A DNA stretch of 64,000 nucleotides, from positions 1,116,001-1,180,000 of the forward strand of contig CP159990.1 of assembly GCA_040702975.1 (NCBI GenBank), given 5' to 3'. A program made the translations under genes and the position numbers. Numbering within the stretch: position 1 is the stretch's first letter; every line of letters starts with the position of its first letter. The notes beneath the pieces were generated by a model. The model was given only the letters and a program-made list of their open reading frames with translations, was not told the origin of the DNA and ran no database searches. The stretch is from Roseburia hominis (GTDB lineage: Bacteria > Bacillota > Clostridia > Lachnospirales > Lachnospiraceae). Below are positions 1 through 7,579 of the stretch, one piece after another.

Positions 1-1
1 T

Positions 2-481
2 AATGTGCTGTACCATTATCCGATTAATCATGACAAGCTGATGATCGGAAAGTTCTGTTCCATTGCCTGTGGCGCTAAGTTTATATTCAACAGCGCCAAC
101 CACACACTTTCTTCCCTATCGACCTATCCGTTTCCGCTCTTTTTTGAAGAGTGGGGACTCATGCGGGAAGAAGTTACAGATTCCTGGGATAATAAAGGCG
201 ATATTGTGATTGGTAATGATGTGTGGATTGGCTACGAGGCTGTCATCATGGCAGGAGTTACGATTGGTGACGGAGCGATTATTGGGACGGGAGCGGTTGT
301 GACAAAGGATGTTCCGCCTTATGCGATCGTAGGCGGAGTGCCAGCCAGGATGATCAGGAAGCGTTTTCCTGATAAGATAATCTCAGAACTGTTGGAAATC
401 AGATGGTGGGACTGGCCAAGGGAAAGGATTGCTGAAAATATCAGTGCAATTAAGCGAGGCTGTGTTCATGAATTGAAGTAA
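2..481 (+). CDS. Vat/CatB-like xenobiotic O-acetyltransferase, 5' end missing
   Basis: The reading frame is open to the window edge, so the first codons lie outside. The visible part reads VLYHYPI, then GKFCSIA and a hexapeptide-repeat region ([22 protein letters not shown]...GAVVTKDV), which builds a left-handed beta helix. It ends with the PARMIRKRF and WWDWP motifs typical of the Vat/CatB xenobiotic acyltransferases. Vat enzymes move acetyl from acetyl-CoA to group A streptogramins, and CatB-type enzymes act on chloramphenicol; full-length relatives are about 210 residues, so roughly 50 are missing. The family is clear, but the substrate cannot be told from this part, and many Lachnospiraceae homologues have no proven resistance role. 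A terminator-like hairpin follows. Confidence 0.85.
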   Translation, partial: NVLYHYPINHDKLMIGKFCSIACGAKFIFNSANHTLSSLSTYPFPLFFEEWGLMREEVTDSWDNKGDIVIGNDVWIGYEAVIMAGVTIGDGAIIGTGAVVTKDVPPYAIVGGVPARMIRKRFPDKIISELLEIRWWDWPRERIAENISAIKRGCVHELK

Positions 482-498
482 TAATTTTATAAGGATGG

Positions 499-540
499 AA
501 TCCTCATTGCCGGAGATGCCTGGCAGTGAGGATTTCTTTC
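499..540 (+). terminator. Rho-independent terminator after the acetyltransferase
   Basis: AATCCTCATTGCC (499-511) pairs with GGCAGTGAGGATT (522-534) with a single mismatch, and a T-rich tail (TCTTTC) follows. It lies 18 bases after the acetyltransferase stop. Confidence 0.75.
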
Positions 541-595
541 AAATGTACATGGAAGAACAGTGTTTGCATTGAGTGAATAGGGGAGAAAAACAGGT

Positions 596-946
596 ATGGA
601 GAATCAAAAAATATATGCGATGAGTTTTGGAAAAATATACCCGTTACTGGTGGCAAAAGCGGAAAAGAAAGGCAGGACTTTAGAAGAAGTAGAAGAGATA
701 GTCTGCTGGCTGACAGGATATGATAAAGAGGGAATCGCATATGCAGCAGACAACTCCGTCACATATGGGGACTTTTTTCTGAATGCCCCCAAATTGAATC
801 CGAACAGAAAATTGATCAAAGGCTCAGTGTGCGGTGTGCGTGTAGAAACAATTGAAGAACCGTTGCTGCAGGAAATCCGGTATTTGGATAAGCTGATTGA
901 TGAACTGGCGAAGGGAAAAGCAATGGATAAAATTTTGCGGGGTTAA
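596..946 (+). CDS. DUF2200 family protein
   Basis: This 116-residue cytosolic protein has the DUF2200 pattern: an N-terminal [22 protein letters not shown] block, then [11 protein letters not shown] and a [26 protein letters not shown] block. Its length is normal for the family. The molecular function is not known; the family often occurs beside other small DUF proteins. The start is an ATG preceded by GGGGAGAAAAACAGGT, a plausible ribosome binding site. The next gene starts 16 bases after the stop, so they are probably co-transcribed. Confidence 0.8.
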   Translation: MENQKIYAMSFGKIYPLLVAKAEKKGRTLEEVEEIVCWLTGYDKEGIAYAADNSVTYGDFFLNAPKLNPNRKLIKGSVCGVRVETIEEPLLQEIRYLDKLIDELAKGKAMDKILRG

Positions 947-962
947 GGGAGAAGGTGAAACA

Positions 963-1367
963 ATGTGGGAATGTCCAAAGTGCGGACGTACATTCAAAAA
1001 GACGAATCAGGATCACTATTGCGGTCCGGCTCCGGCTACTATAGAGGAATATATAGAACGCCAGACAGAAGAGGCTCAGCCGTATCTGCGGCAGATCAAT
1101 AGTGCGTTGAAAGCTGCATTGCCTGACGCAGTGCAAAAAATATCGTGGAGTATGCCGACTTACTGGAAAAAACGGAATCTGATTCAGTTTGCCGCTTTCA
1201 AAAAGCATATCGGATTGTATCCGGGGCCTGAAGCTGTAGAAGCCTTTGCGGATATGCTTAAGGAATATAAAACCAGTAAGGGAGCTATACAGCTTCCCTA
1301 CGATAAGCCATTGCCGCTTGGATTAATAGCGGAGATTGCCAGGTGGTGTGAGAAAGGAAACGGATGA
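963..1367 (+). CDS. DUF1801 family protein with N-terminal zinc ribbon
   Basis: The start is set at ATG 963 because GGGAGAAGG lies just upstream; the frame is open further 5' but without such a site. Residues 1-20 carry CPKCGRTF and a later HYC, which suggests a small metal-binding knuckle. Residues 25-130 match the DUF1801 (YdhG/YdeI-like) fold: a helical start (YIERQTEEAQPYLRQINSALKAALP), the motif KISWSMPTYWKKRNLIQFAAFKKHIGLYPGPEAVEAF, and a KGAIQLPYDKPLP block. Proteins of this type are small and cytosolic, and no reaction has been established. The stop overlaps the next start (ATGA), so translation is probably coupled. Confidence 0.8.
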   Translation: MWECPKCGRTFKKTNQDHYCGPAPATIEEYIERQTEEAQPYLRQINSALKAALPDAVQKISWSMPTYWKKRNLIQFAAFKKHIGLYPGPEAVEAFADMLKEYKTSKGAIQLPYDKPLPLGLIAEIARWCEKGNG

Positions 1368-1747
1368 TTATGAATGCGGACAGCTTGCTTTTCTTTGATA
1401 AACATATGGATGCGGTGCCTTTATATGAGGCTTTGGAAAATCGAATCCTGAAAGAGATAGAAAATGTGCAGATAAAGGTTCAAAAGAGCCAGATTTCATT
1501 TTATAACAAACACTTATTTGCCTGTGTTTCTTTTGCAAGAGTAAGGAAAAAGAGGGATTGTCCGGCAAGTTATATTGTTGTGACATTTGGATTAGATCAT
1601 AAACTGGAATCTTCAAGGGTAGAAATCGCAACAGAGCCATATCCGAACCGCTGGACACACCATCTTCTGGTAGCGGATACAGAAGAGATTGATGATGACC
1701 TGATGGCATGGATCAGGGAGGCCGCAGTTTTCTCCAACACAAAGTGA
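1364..1747 (+). CDS. DUF5655-like protein
   Basis: The 127-residue protein starts at an ATG overlapping the stop of the DUF1801 gene; AAGGAAA precedes it. It resembles DUF5655: an early FDKHMDAVPLYEALENRILKEI helix, then IKVQKSQISFYNKHLFACVSFARVR, and a late EPYPNRWTHHLLVADTEEIDDDLMAWIREAAVFS block. The family is often found next to or fused with DUF1801 domains, which fits the coupling here. The function is unknown. No signal peptide or membrane segment is visible. Confidence 0.7.
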   Translation: MIMNADSLLFFDKHMDAVPLYEALENRILKEIENVQIKVQKSQISFYNKHLFACVSFARVRKKRDCPASYIVVTFGLDHKLESSRVEIATEPYPNRWTHHLLVADTEEIDDDLMAWIREAAVFSNTK

Positions 1748-1754
1748 TTCGTAT

Positions 1755-1829
1755 ACCAATTCGCAGAGCTGGGCTTTTGCACGCAGTGTGATGTCAGGAA
1801 AACGTGCAAAACTGCAAGGTATAATTGGT
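1755..1829. repeat. nested inverted repeat, likely structured RNA or terminator
   Basis: Two nested arm pairs are visible. ACCAATT (1755-1761) pairs with AATTGGT (1823-1829), and TTTGCACG (1776-1783) pairs with CGTGCAAA (1803-1810). The 3' side continues into AGCTTTATTTTCC, which is moderately T-rich, so it may end the DUF operon. It lies between that operon and the XRE gene. Confidence 0.5.
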
Positions 1830-1888
1830 AGCTTTATTTTCCCGTCAGAAGTATACTTGCCTTATCAAAAACGAATGAGGTGATGAGG

Positions 1889-2347
1889 ATGAAATTAGGA
1901 AACAGTCTGTTCCACGCACGGAAAAAATGCGGGCTTTCCCAGGAGGCAGTTGCCGAGAAGCTGGGGGTGAGCAGGCAGACGATTTCAAAATGGGAAACGG
2001 ATGAAACGCTGCCGGATATCCGTCAGTCCAAGCAGATGGCTCTGCTTTATAACGTGTCGCTAGACGAGCTGATCGAATTTGATGTGGATGTGAAGGAAAT
2101 CCAACAGATCATTGACCGGACAAGCGAAGAACTTGAGGAAAAAATTGATTGGACAAGCGCCTGGGGCAAAAAATATCCTATTCTGCTGAACTACCAGAAG
2201 GAGGTCAATGCGGCAAACTATGCGGCGCGGTTAGGCATTATGATCGATGAGTTGAAGATGGAATATGGGTACAGTGAACTGGATGCCTTTCTGGTTTTGA
2301 AGGATATTCTGGCGAAGGTTTGGAAATCCAGAAAAGAGCAATCTTAG
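1889..2347 (+). CDS. XRE-family helix-turn-helix regulator
   Basis: Residues 1-60 form a classical XRE/Cro-cI helix-turn-helix: ARKKCGLSQEAVAEKLGVSRQTISKWE followed by DETLPDIRQSKQMALLYNVSLDELI. The remaining 90 residues are a helical C-terminal part of unknown role (YQKEVNAANYAARLGIMIDELKMEYGYSELDAFLVLKDIL). The start at ATG 1889 is chosen because GAGGTG sits 6 bases upstream; GTG 1880 and ATG 1883 are in frame but poorly spaced. It is presumably a cytosolic transcriptional regulator; its target is unknown. The following gene begins 7 bases after the stop. Confidence 0.85.
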   Translation: MKLGNSLFHARKKCGLSQEAVAEKLGVSRQTISKWETDETLPDIRQSKQMALLYNVSLDELIEFDVDVKEIQQIIDRTSEELEEKIDWTSAWGKKYPILLNYQKEVNAANYAARLGIMIDELKMEYGYSELDAFLVLKDILAKVWKSRKEQS

Positions 2348-2354
2348 AAGAAGC

Positions 2355-2777
2355 ATGGTTCCCTACTGCCTGGAGCAGATGGTAAATGGGATTGTTGATC
2401 AGTTCCGCTCCATTCAGGAGAGGACAGAGGGGCTTTCCCCTTTTGAAAAGCTGGAATATCTTGGAAATATGACTCTGACGTTTCTGTTTGACCATTATGC
2501 CGTGTCGAGAACGTCTGTCCTTTCGGATATGGTTTGCCCAAAGGAGGACGATAATACACACAGAACATACCAGGCATATCTGCCGTTGGTGGCGGCCTGC
2601 CGTCCGGACTGGAACATGGAAACAGCGAAACGGAAAACCTTCTGTCTGATTAACACAATGCAGCATGCATTTCTGAGGCACAAGGTGCTCCTTTTGGAGA
2701 TGGGAATTGATCTGACAGTTCCTGTAGAACGGGGAAAATTTCATACACAGATCCTGCATGATATTTTGGAGGTATAA
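2355..2777 (+). CDS. TetR/AcrR-like protein lacking the DNA-binding half
   Basis: The 140 residues resemble only the ligand-binding, C-terminal part of a TetR-type regulator. The start (MVPYCLEQMVNGIVDQFRSI) looks like the segment that normally follows the helix-turn-helix, and the frame upstream (LRRS) shows no helix-turn-helix. Full members are about 185-200 residues, so roughly 45-50 are missing. The gene begins 7 bases after the XRE stop and ends 3 bases before a flavin reductase gene, the usual partner of such regulators. A rearrangement that put an XRE gene in place of the TetR DNA-binding half is a reasonable inference. It may be translated but should not bind DNA alone; it could be a pseudogene. 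Confidence 0.5.
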   Translation: MVPYCLEQMVNGIVDQFRSIQERTEGLSPFEKLEYLGNMTLTFLFDHYAVSRTSVLSDMVCPKEDDNTHRTYQAYLPLVAACRPDWNMETAKRKTFCLINTMQHAFLRHKVLLLEMGIDLTVPVERGKFHTQILHDILEV

Positions 2778-2780
2778 CGG

Positions 2781-3500
2781 ATGAAAATTACAGTGGTCAA
2801 CGGGACGGAAAAGCATGGCGTTACCTGGCGGCTAAAAGAACTCTTTTTAGAGCCATTCAGAAGCAAGGCTGAAATTATAGAATACGATTTACCCAGGGAC
2901 TGTCCTGCTTTTTGTATGGGGTGCGTGAATTGCGTTTTGAAGGGAGAGAACTTCTGTAAGGATGCTGCATGTATACAAAAAATTGAAAGTTCCTTATTGG
3001 AAGCGGATTTGATCGTAATGACCTCGCCCGCCTATGTCATGCATGCGACAGGGGCAATGAAAGCTTTTCTTGATCATTTTGCGTACCGCTGGATGCCGCA
3101 CCGGCCAGCGCCGCAGATGTTTCAAAAGCGTGCTGTTGTTATCACACAATGTCTCGGGGCGGGAGCAAAATCTGCAGCAAAGGATATTCGGCACAGCCTA
3201 TCGTGGTGGGGAATTTCTGAGATTCGTATATTTGCAGAATCTCTCATGGAGAATATTGCATGGGAAAAGCTGTCGGAAAAACGAAAAAGGAAGCTGACAG
3301 GAAAAATGCAGGCGTTGTCAAAGAAATTAGCCGGTATTGATTACATGGAGCCTGCGAGGACTGGAATAGTTACAAAAGTAAAATTCTATTTCTGCCGCAT
3401 GATGCAGAAATCATTATATAAAGAAAATCCGGAGTATTTGGATGCAAAGTATTGGTCGCAGCAGGGGTGGATTGAAAAGTCCAGACCGTGGAAAATGTGA
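2781..3500 (+). CDS. NAD(P)H-dependent FMN reductase / flavodoxin-fold oxidoreductase
   Basis: This 239-residue protein has the flavodoxin-like fold of the NADPH-dependent FMN reductase family. It shows an N-terminal strand and phosphate loop (MKITVVNGTEKHGVTWRLKELF), a cysteine motif (CPAFCMGCVNCVLKGENFC) and EADLIVMTSPAYVMHATGAMKAFLDHFAYRW. The Cys motif is common in this subfamily and may bind iron-sulfur or take part in redox. The C terminus is helical and ends in KSRPWKM. It follows the TetR-like gene by 3 bases; a regulator-plus-flavoprotein pair is typical. The last 13 bases overlap the KilA-N frame, which suggests the downstream gene was joined on later. Confidence 0.8.
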   Translation: MKITVVNGTEKHGVTWRLKELFLEPFRSKAEIIEYDLPRDCPAFCMGCVNCVLKGENFCKDAACIQKIESSLLEADLIVMTSPAYVMHATGAMKAFLDHFAYRWMPHRPAPQMFQKRAVVITQCLGAGAKSAAKDIRHSLSWWGISEIRIFAESLMENIAWEKLSEKRKRKLTGKMQALSKKLAGIDYMEPARTGIVTKVKFYFCRMMQKSLYKENPEYLDAKYWSQQGWIEKSRPWKM

Positions 3501-4315
3501 AAGGTATTGATATAGGCATTTATACAACAAATTTTGAAAGCGAATTTATTTCATTAACAGATATCGCAAAGTATCGAAATGAAGATGACCCAAGATTTGT
3601 GATTCAAAACTGGATGCGTAATCGAAATACGATAGAATTTTTGGGGGTTTGGGAAGAATTGCATAATCCCGATTTTAACCGTGTGCAATTCGAGGCGGTT
3701 AAAAATGAGGTGGGGTTAAATCGTTTCGTAATGACACCGACTAAGTGGATTACACAGATGAATGCAATCGGTATTACTTCAAAGGCAGGACGTTATGGAG
3801 GGACATATGCTCATAGTGATATTGCCATGTCTTTTGCAACTTGGATTTCACCTGAATTCCAGTTGTATATTATGAAGGATTATAGGAGATTAAAGACGGA
3901 TGAGAATAGTCGATTATCTCTGAATTGGAATTTGAATAGGGAGATTTCCAAATTAAATTACAGAATACATACGGATGCAATAAAAGAAAATCTAATCCCG
4001 CCAGAATTAACATCTGTCCAGATGGCTTATACATATGCTAATGAAGCAGATATGTTGAATGTTGTTTTGTTTGGAAAAACAGCAAAGCAGTGGAAAGATG
4101 AAAATCCTATGGTAAAGGGGAATATGCGAGATGCAGCAACATTAAACCAGTTATTAGTGCTTGCAAATTTAGAAAGTTATAATGCTGTTTTAATAAATCA
4201 GGGCAAGAATCAAAAAGAACGAATGGAATTACTTCGGCAGTTGACGGTACAGCAGTTACAAACATTGGAAAATATAAGATTAAATAATTTGCCCAAATTA
4301 GGAGTGGATTCGTAG
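3488..4315 (+). CDS. KilA-N domain protein (phage-type)
   Basis: Residues 12-135 match the KilA-N domain: SLTDIAKYRNEDDPRFVIQNWMRNRNTIEFLGVWE, then a long insert with VGLNRFVMTPTKWITQMNAIGI and GGTYAHSDIAMSFATWISPEFQLYI. KilA-N is a DNA-binding domain of phage antirepressor-like and mobile-element proteins. The C-terminal half (NREISKLNYRIHTDAIKENLIPPELT...NQLLVLANLESYNAVLINQGKNQKERMELLRQL) is the usual helical partner. The only start is a GTG inside the preceding gene with no clear ribosome binding site, so the true N terminus may be lost and expression is doubtful. The region is AT-rich and followed by other broken phage-type genes. Confidence 0.75.
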   Translation: MENVKGIDIGIYTTNFESEFISLTDIAKYRNEDDPRFVIQNWMRNRNTIEFLGVWEELHNPDFNRVQFEAVKNEVGLNRFVMTPTKWITQMNAIGITSKAGRYGGTYAHSDIAMSFATWISPEFQLYIMKDYRRLKTDENSRLSLNWNLNREISKLNYRIHTDAIKENLIPPELTSVQMAYTYANEADMLNVVLFGKTAKQWKDENPMVKGNMRDAATLNQLLVLANLESYNAVLINQGKNQKERMELLRQLTVQQLQTLENIRLNNLPKLGVDS

Positions 4316-4376
4316 TAAGATAATAGTTCTGAAATTCATATTGTGTAATCAAGAAAGAGTAGTAGAGGAGACGGTA

Positions 4377-4470
4377 ATGAGAGGAAAAACAATTCGACAA
4401 TTTTTAATTGATGGAGAAGCAGATGGAAGATAGGCAAGCGAGCTTTCTAATTGGACAGAAAAAACTATAA
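4377..4470 (+). pseudogene. GIY-YIG nuclease family protein, N-terminal remnant
   Basis: The frame from ATG 4377 reads MRGKTIRQFLIDGEADGR, an in-frame TAG (4431-4433), then ASELSNWTEKT. Intact relatives start with (A)RGKTIRLYLIDGxxxGRWxxELSNWTGKA, so the TAG replaces the usual Trp codon (TGG to TAG). Similarity ends near 4466, and a different broken gene starts within 30 bases. This is a dead fragment. Confidence 0.65.
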
Positions 4471-4491
4471 TACAACTCATTATAACCTTGA

Positions 4492-4737
4492 TATTTCCGG
4501 CATCGGGCAACGGAACGTTTAAAAGAGTATATGATAAAAGGCTTTACAATGGATGATGAGCTGTTAAAAAATTTAGGTGGAGGAAGTTACTGGAAAGAGT
4601 TATTAGACCGTATTCGGGATATTCGTTCATCTGAGAAAGGAATGTATCGGCAGGTACTTGACCTTTATGCTACTAGTGTGGATTATAATCCGAAAAGTAA
4701 TGAGTCGATTGCATTTTTCAAAATGGTACAAAATTGA
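4492..4737 (+). pseudogene. RhuM family protein, internal remnant
   Basis: The frame reads FRHRATERLKEYMIKGF, TMDDELLKN, a glycine-rich stretch, then KELLDRIRDIRSSEKGMYRQ and VLDLYATSVDYNP. This matches the middle of virulence RhuM-type proteins, which normally run about 300 residues or more. Both ends are missing: a stop lies at 4489-4491 and another at 4735-4737. It abuts the GIY-YIG remnant, so two phage-type genes have been joined by deletion. Confidence 0.7.
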
Positions 4738-5175
4738 TAATGTTTTAAAAACTACAGGTGAGAAGGTGTTGCAGGGGGCTGTTGTGTTTACATAGTAGCC
4801 CCGACACATGTGGAGAGTGTCGCATTGATGTCACGGGTGGAGAAATAAAGAACTGAAAAAGCGTAGAAAACAAGGGATTTCCGGGAGTTGGGACTGTTTG
4901 GATGGCAGTTTCAATTCCCGGATTTTTTGCGCTTTGGAAGTCTGCGGAAACTGGTCAACTGCAAAAAATAGTGGAGAGCCCCGTGGACGGGTTGGATATC
5001 AGGTATGTTGTAGAGGCAGGATTGATAAAAGGGATGTCGAATTGATAGGAATGTTGAAATTGAAAAAGAGGGTTGAATAGAAATTTTTAATACGGTAAAG
5101 TTTACAAAAGCGGACATAAAAAGCGAGGAAAATTTGCACTTATTCTTGTATGCTTATACCCAAGGAGGTCAGTAG
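4738..5175. other. AT-rich non-coding stretch, no supported gene
   Basis: No reading frame here shows recognisable family features. GGGGCT (4768-4773) can pair with AGCCCC (4797-4802), but no T-run follows. A short frame reading IPGFFALWKSAETGQLQKIV is present but unrecognised. The last 14 bases hold AAGGAGG, the ribosome binding site of the AraC gene. Confidence 0.6.
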
Positions 5176-6045
5176 ATGGAATGGTTAAAAAAACTCGGAG
5201 CAGCCATTGATTACATAGAAGAAAATTTAGACAAGGAAATATCCTACGATGAAGCAGCCCGCATTGCTTGTTGTTCAACATATTATTTTCAGCGGATTTT
5301 TTCTTATGTATCGGGAGTGTCACTATCAGAATATATACGCCGCCGCAGAATGACACAGGCTGCCTTTGAGCTGCAAAGAACGGATGCCAAGGTTATAGAT
5401 GTTGCTTATAAATATGGATATTCATCTCCAACATCATTTAATCGTGCTTTCCAAAGCGTACATGGAATAGCACCTATAGCGGCGAAAAATTTGGGTTGTA
5501 CTTTGTGTGCGTATCCATCAATTCAATTTTCTATAAAAGTTTCGGGGGGTAGTGCTATGTCATATCATATTGAAAGAAAAAAAGATGTTCGTATTGTGGG
5601 AATTAGAATGCCTCTTGTTGAGGATGCAGAAGAAAATATGCAGAATGTTCCCGCTTTTTGGAGGCAGGCTCTAAAGGAAGATTATATCTCAAAGATTTCC
5701 GCTCTATCAAACGGAAATCCAGAGGGAATATTGGGAGTTAGCGTTTACAATAATCCCAAAGATATTTATTACTATATTGCTACTGCCAGTGATAAACCTA
5801 TTCCCCAAGGTATGGTTGAATATACAATCCCAGAAGTTATGTGGGTAATTTTTGAAAACGATGGAATATTCAAAGAAGATGTGCAAAGCGTCTTTCGTAG
5901 ATTTTTAACGGAGTTTTTGCCGTTTTCTGGTTATGAATATGCAGGACTACCCGATGTCGAAGTATATCCATTCTGCAAAGGACAACCACTAAGAGGTCAT
6001 TCCGAAGTATGGATCGCAATCAAAAAAGTTAAGGACAACCATTGA
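5176..6045 (+). CDS. AraC-family regulator with GyrI-like effector domain
   Basis: Residues 1-105 are an AraC/XylS double helix-turn-helix: IDYIEENLDKEISYDEAARIACCSTYYFQRIFSYVSGVSLSEYIRRRR, then VIDVAYKYGYSSPTSFNRAFQSVHGIAP. Residues 125-289 form a GyrI-like (SOUL/Rob-type) small-molecule domain: IERKKDVRIVGIRMPL, GILGVSVYNNPKDIYYYIA, MWVIFENDG, and the end VEVYPFCKGQPLRGHSEVWIAIKK. Such proteins are one-component transcription activators that bind an inducer through the C-terminal part. The start has AAGGAGG 9 bases upstream. The last 18 codons are repeated out of frame just downstream. The following peptidase gene is probably in the same transcript. Confidence 0.88.
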   Translation: MEWLKKLGAAIDYIEENLDKEISYDEAARIACCSTYYFQRIFSYVSGVSLSEYIRRRRMTQAAFELQRTDAKVIDVAYKYGYSSPTSFNRAFQSVHGIAPIAAKNLGCTLCAYPSIQFSIKVSGGSAMSYHIERKKDVRIVGIRMPLVEDAEENMQNVPAFWRQALKEDYISKISALSNGNPEGILGVSVYNNPKDIYYYIATASDKPIPQGMVEYTIPEVMWVIFENDGIFKEDVQSVFRRFLTEFLPFSGYEYAGLPDVEVYPFCKGQPLRGHSEVWIAIKKVKDNH

Positions 6046-6085
6046 GAGGTCATTCTGAAGTATGGGTTGCAAACAAAAAAGTAAA
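5980..6085 (+). repeat. 53-bp imperfect direct repeat at the end of the AraC/GyrI gene
   Basis: Bases 5980-6032 and 6033-6085 are 46/53 identical and directly adjacent. The first copy encodes the gene's C terminus (GQPLRGHSEVWIAIKKVK). The second, read in a shifted frame, encodes GQPLRGHSEVWVANKKVKEN and then a stop. The differences fall mainly at silent or conservative codon positions, so the copies diverged as coding sequence. Confidence 0.8.
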
Positions 6086-6097
6086 GGAGAACTAAAG

Positions 6098-7147
6098 ATG
6101 TATCATTTAAGATTAAAGGGTGAGCATTATCAAATGGGCGTAAAGAGAGGAAACATTTTCAAAAAAGCCCATATTTCATTTCCGCTTCAGTTGGATGATT
6201 TTCAGCTTGAACACGGAATCCAAAGTGAAAAGATATTAAGAACCTTTTTCCCCGAAGTATGCGAAGAAATAAGAGGTGTAAGCGACACAATAGGCGTGGA
6301 TTATTTGCATTTTGTTTCTTGGATGCTATGTATGGGGTGCTGTATGTATAACTTAGAGAAAAATGCTCCTACAGAGATACGAGGTTGTACTGCTTTTGCA
6401 TATTCGCAAAATGGCAGAGTGCTTTATGGAAGAAATAACGATTTACCGCCCTATTTGCGGGATGGCAGCAACAGCGAAATCTATGCGCCTAAGAACGGAA
6501 ACAGATTTAATATTACTACATCTTCTTTCATTAACGGAGAAGAAGGACTGAATGAACACGGACTTGCTGTTGCAATGACATTTGTGATGACCGAACTTGA
6601 AAAGATACGGGCAGGTTTTAATTCATGTTTTATTGTGCGGTATTTGCTTGAAAAGGCAAATGACACAGAACAGGCTATCTCGCGGCTTTGTGATTTGCCC
6701 ATAGCCTCTAACTGTAATATTTTACTTGCAGACAAAAGCGGAAAAATGGTGGTAGTTGAGTGTACGCCGTCTATAAAACAAATTCGAGAAGCGGAAATTT
6801 TTGAGAATGGCAGTATTGTTTGTACCGTCAACAGTTTTACATCCGATGTGATGAAATCGTATGATGATGCACATGGAAATGATTATAACTCCCACAAGCG
6901 GTACAAGGTCGTAATAGATAGTTTTTCTTCAGAACTCATAAAAGAGGAATACATTGAAACCACCAAGCGACTCTTAAAAGGTGAATATGGATTTATGTGC
7001 CAATATGATGATGAGCCAGATTTTGAAACAGTTTGGAGTTCAATATTTGACTTAGAAAGTTTGGTAATTTATCGCGCAGAGGGAGACCCCAGAAAAAAGA
7101 AATTTGTTACAGATAGACGACTGCATGACCTTATAAGACGGAAATAA
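6098..7147 (+). CDS. C45 family Ntn-type peptidase / acyltransferase-like protein
   Basis: The protein belongs to the acyl-CoA:6-aminopenicillanate acyltransferase-like (peptidase C45) group of N-terminal nucleophile hydrolases. Key blocks are LKGEHYQMGVKRG at the start, RGCTAFAY with Cys97 as likely nucleophile, GRVLYGRNNDLPPY, GLNEHGLAVAMTFV, and CNILLADKSGKMVVVECTP. Autocleavage before the Cys would give alpha and beta chains in family members. Its substrate is unknown. ATG 6098 is chosen as start because AAGGAGA lies 8 bases upstream; an earlier in-frame ATG (6062) lies inside the repeat. It sits directly after an AraC regulator, which may control it. Confidence 0.8.
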   Translation: MYHLRLKGEHYQMGVKRGNIFKKAHISFPLQLDDFQLEHGIQSEKILRTFFPEVCEEIRGVSDTIGVDYLHFVSWMLCMGCCMYNLEKNAPTEIRGCTAFAYSQNGRVLYGRNNDLPPYLRDGSNSEIYAPKNGNRFNITTSSFINGEEGLNEHGLAVAMTFVMTELEKIRAGFNSCFIVRYLLEKANDTEQAISRLCDLPIASNCNILLADKSGKMVVVECTPSIKQIREAEIFENGSIVCTVNSFTSDVMKSYDDAHGNDYNSHKRYKVVIDSFSSELIKEEYIETTKRLLKGEYGFMCQYDDEPDFETVWSSIFDLESLVIYRAEGDPRKKKFVTDRRLHDLIRRK

Positions 7148-7401
7148 TATTAAGAGTTCTTAAAGTGGAAGGCTGTGTTTGCACAGGAGGCACTTTGCCA
7201 AATATATCTCCATTTTATCGAGTACGCAGGGAATGTGTTGCCGGAATTACTTTATGAGATTAGTGGATGTCGATCCGGAATTATAAATCCTCATCGTGCA
7301 GGGCAGAGCATCATATATCAAAATTCCATTGACATAAAAAAGTTGATTTCGTATAATAATAGTAGAAGATGCAGCGCGCTGTATCTAGTGGGCTAACACT
7401 C

Positions 7402-7508
7402 AAATCCGAAATGCTTACCGGACAGATGTGCCGGTGGTTGGCAGGCAACGCAAAAACCTGAAACGCTTACTGGACGAATGTGCCAGCTGTTGGCGGACAA
7501 CACAAAAA
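7402..7508 (+). repeat. two-copy imperfect direct repeat, about 52 bp
   Basis: Copy one (7402-7456) and copy two (7454-7508) share the order TTACCGGAC/TTACTGGAC, TGTGCC, TTGGC and CAACRCAAAAA. They may be decayed copies of a coding segment (frames read MLTGQMCRWLAGNAKT and TLTGRMCQLLADNTK), but no family is recognised. Confidence 0.6.
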
Positions 7509-7516
7509 TTAGCCAT

Positions 7517-7559
7517 AAAAGAGAGTTGGTAATGCTACGGTATTATGACTCTCTTTTTT
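7517..7559 (+). terminator. Rho-independent terminator
   Basis: AAAAGAGAGT (7517-7526) pairs exactly with ACTCTCTTTT (7548-7557) and runs into T residues. It lies 20 bases upstream of the PBECR4 gene and closes off whatever is transcribed from the left. Confidence 0.7.
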
Positions 7560-7579
7560 AGTCTAATAAGGAGAAAGAC

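Larger units (their letters stand above)
7148..7579. other. intergenic stretch without a supported gene
   Basis: A frame of 73 codons (7175-7396) has no recognisable domain and no good ribosome binding site, so it is not called. The stretch also holds an imperfect tandem repeat and a terminator, listed separately. Base composition is AT-rich like the neighbouring phage-type genes. Confidence 0.5.

Noticed and set aside
4898..5080. 60-codon frame upstream of the AraC gene
   Set aside because: Low-complexity composition, no ribosome binding site and no known family.
7175..7396. 73-codon frame after the C45 peptidase gene
   Set aside because: No recognisable features, poor initiation context, in a decayed region.
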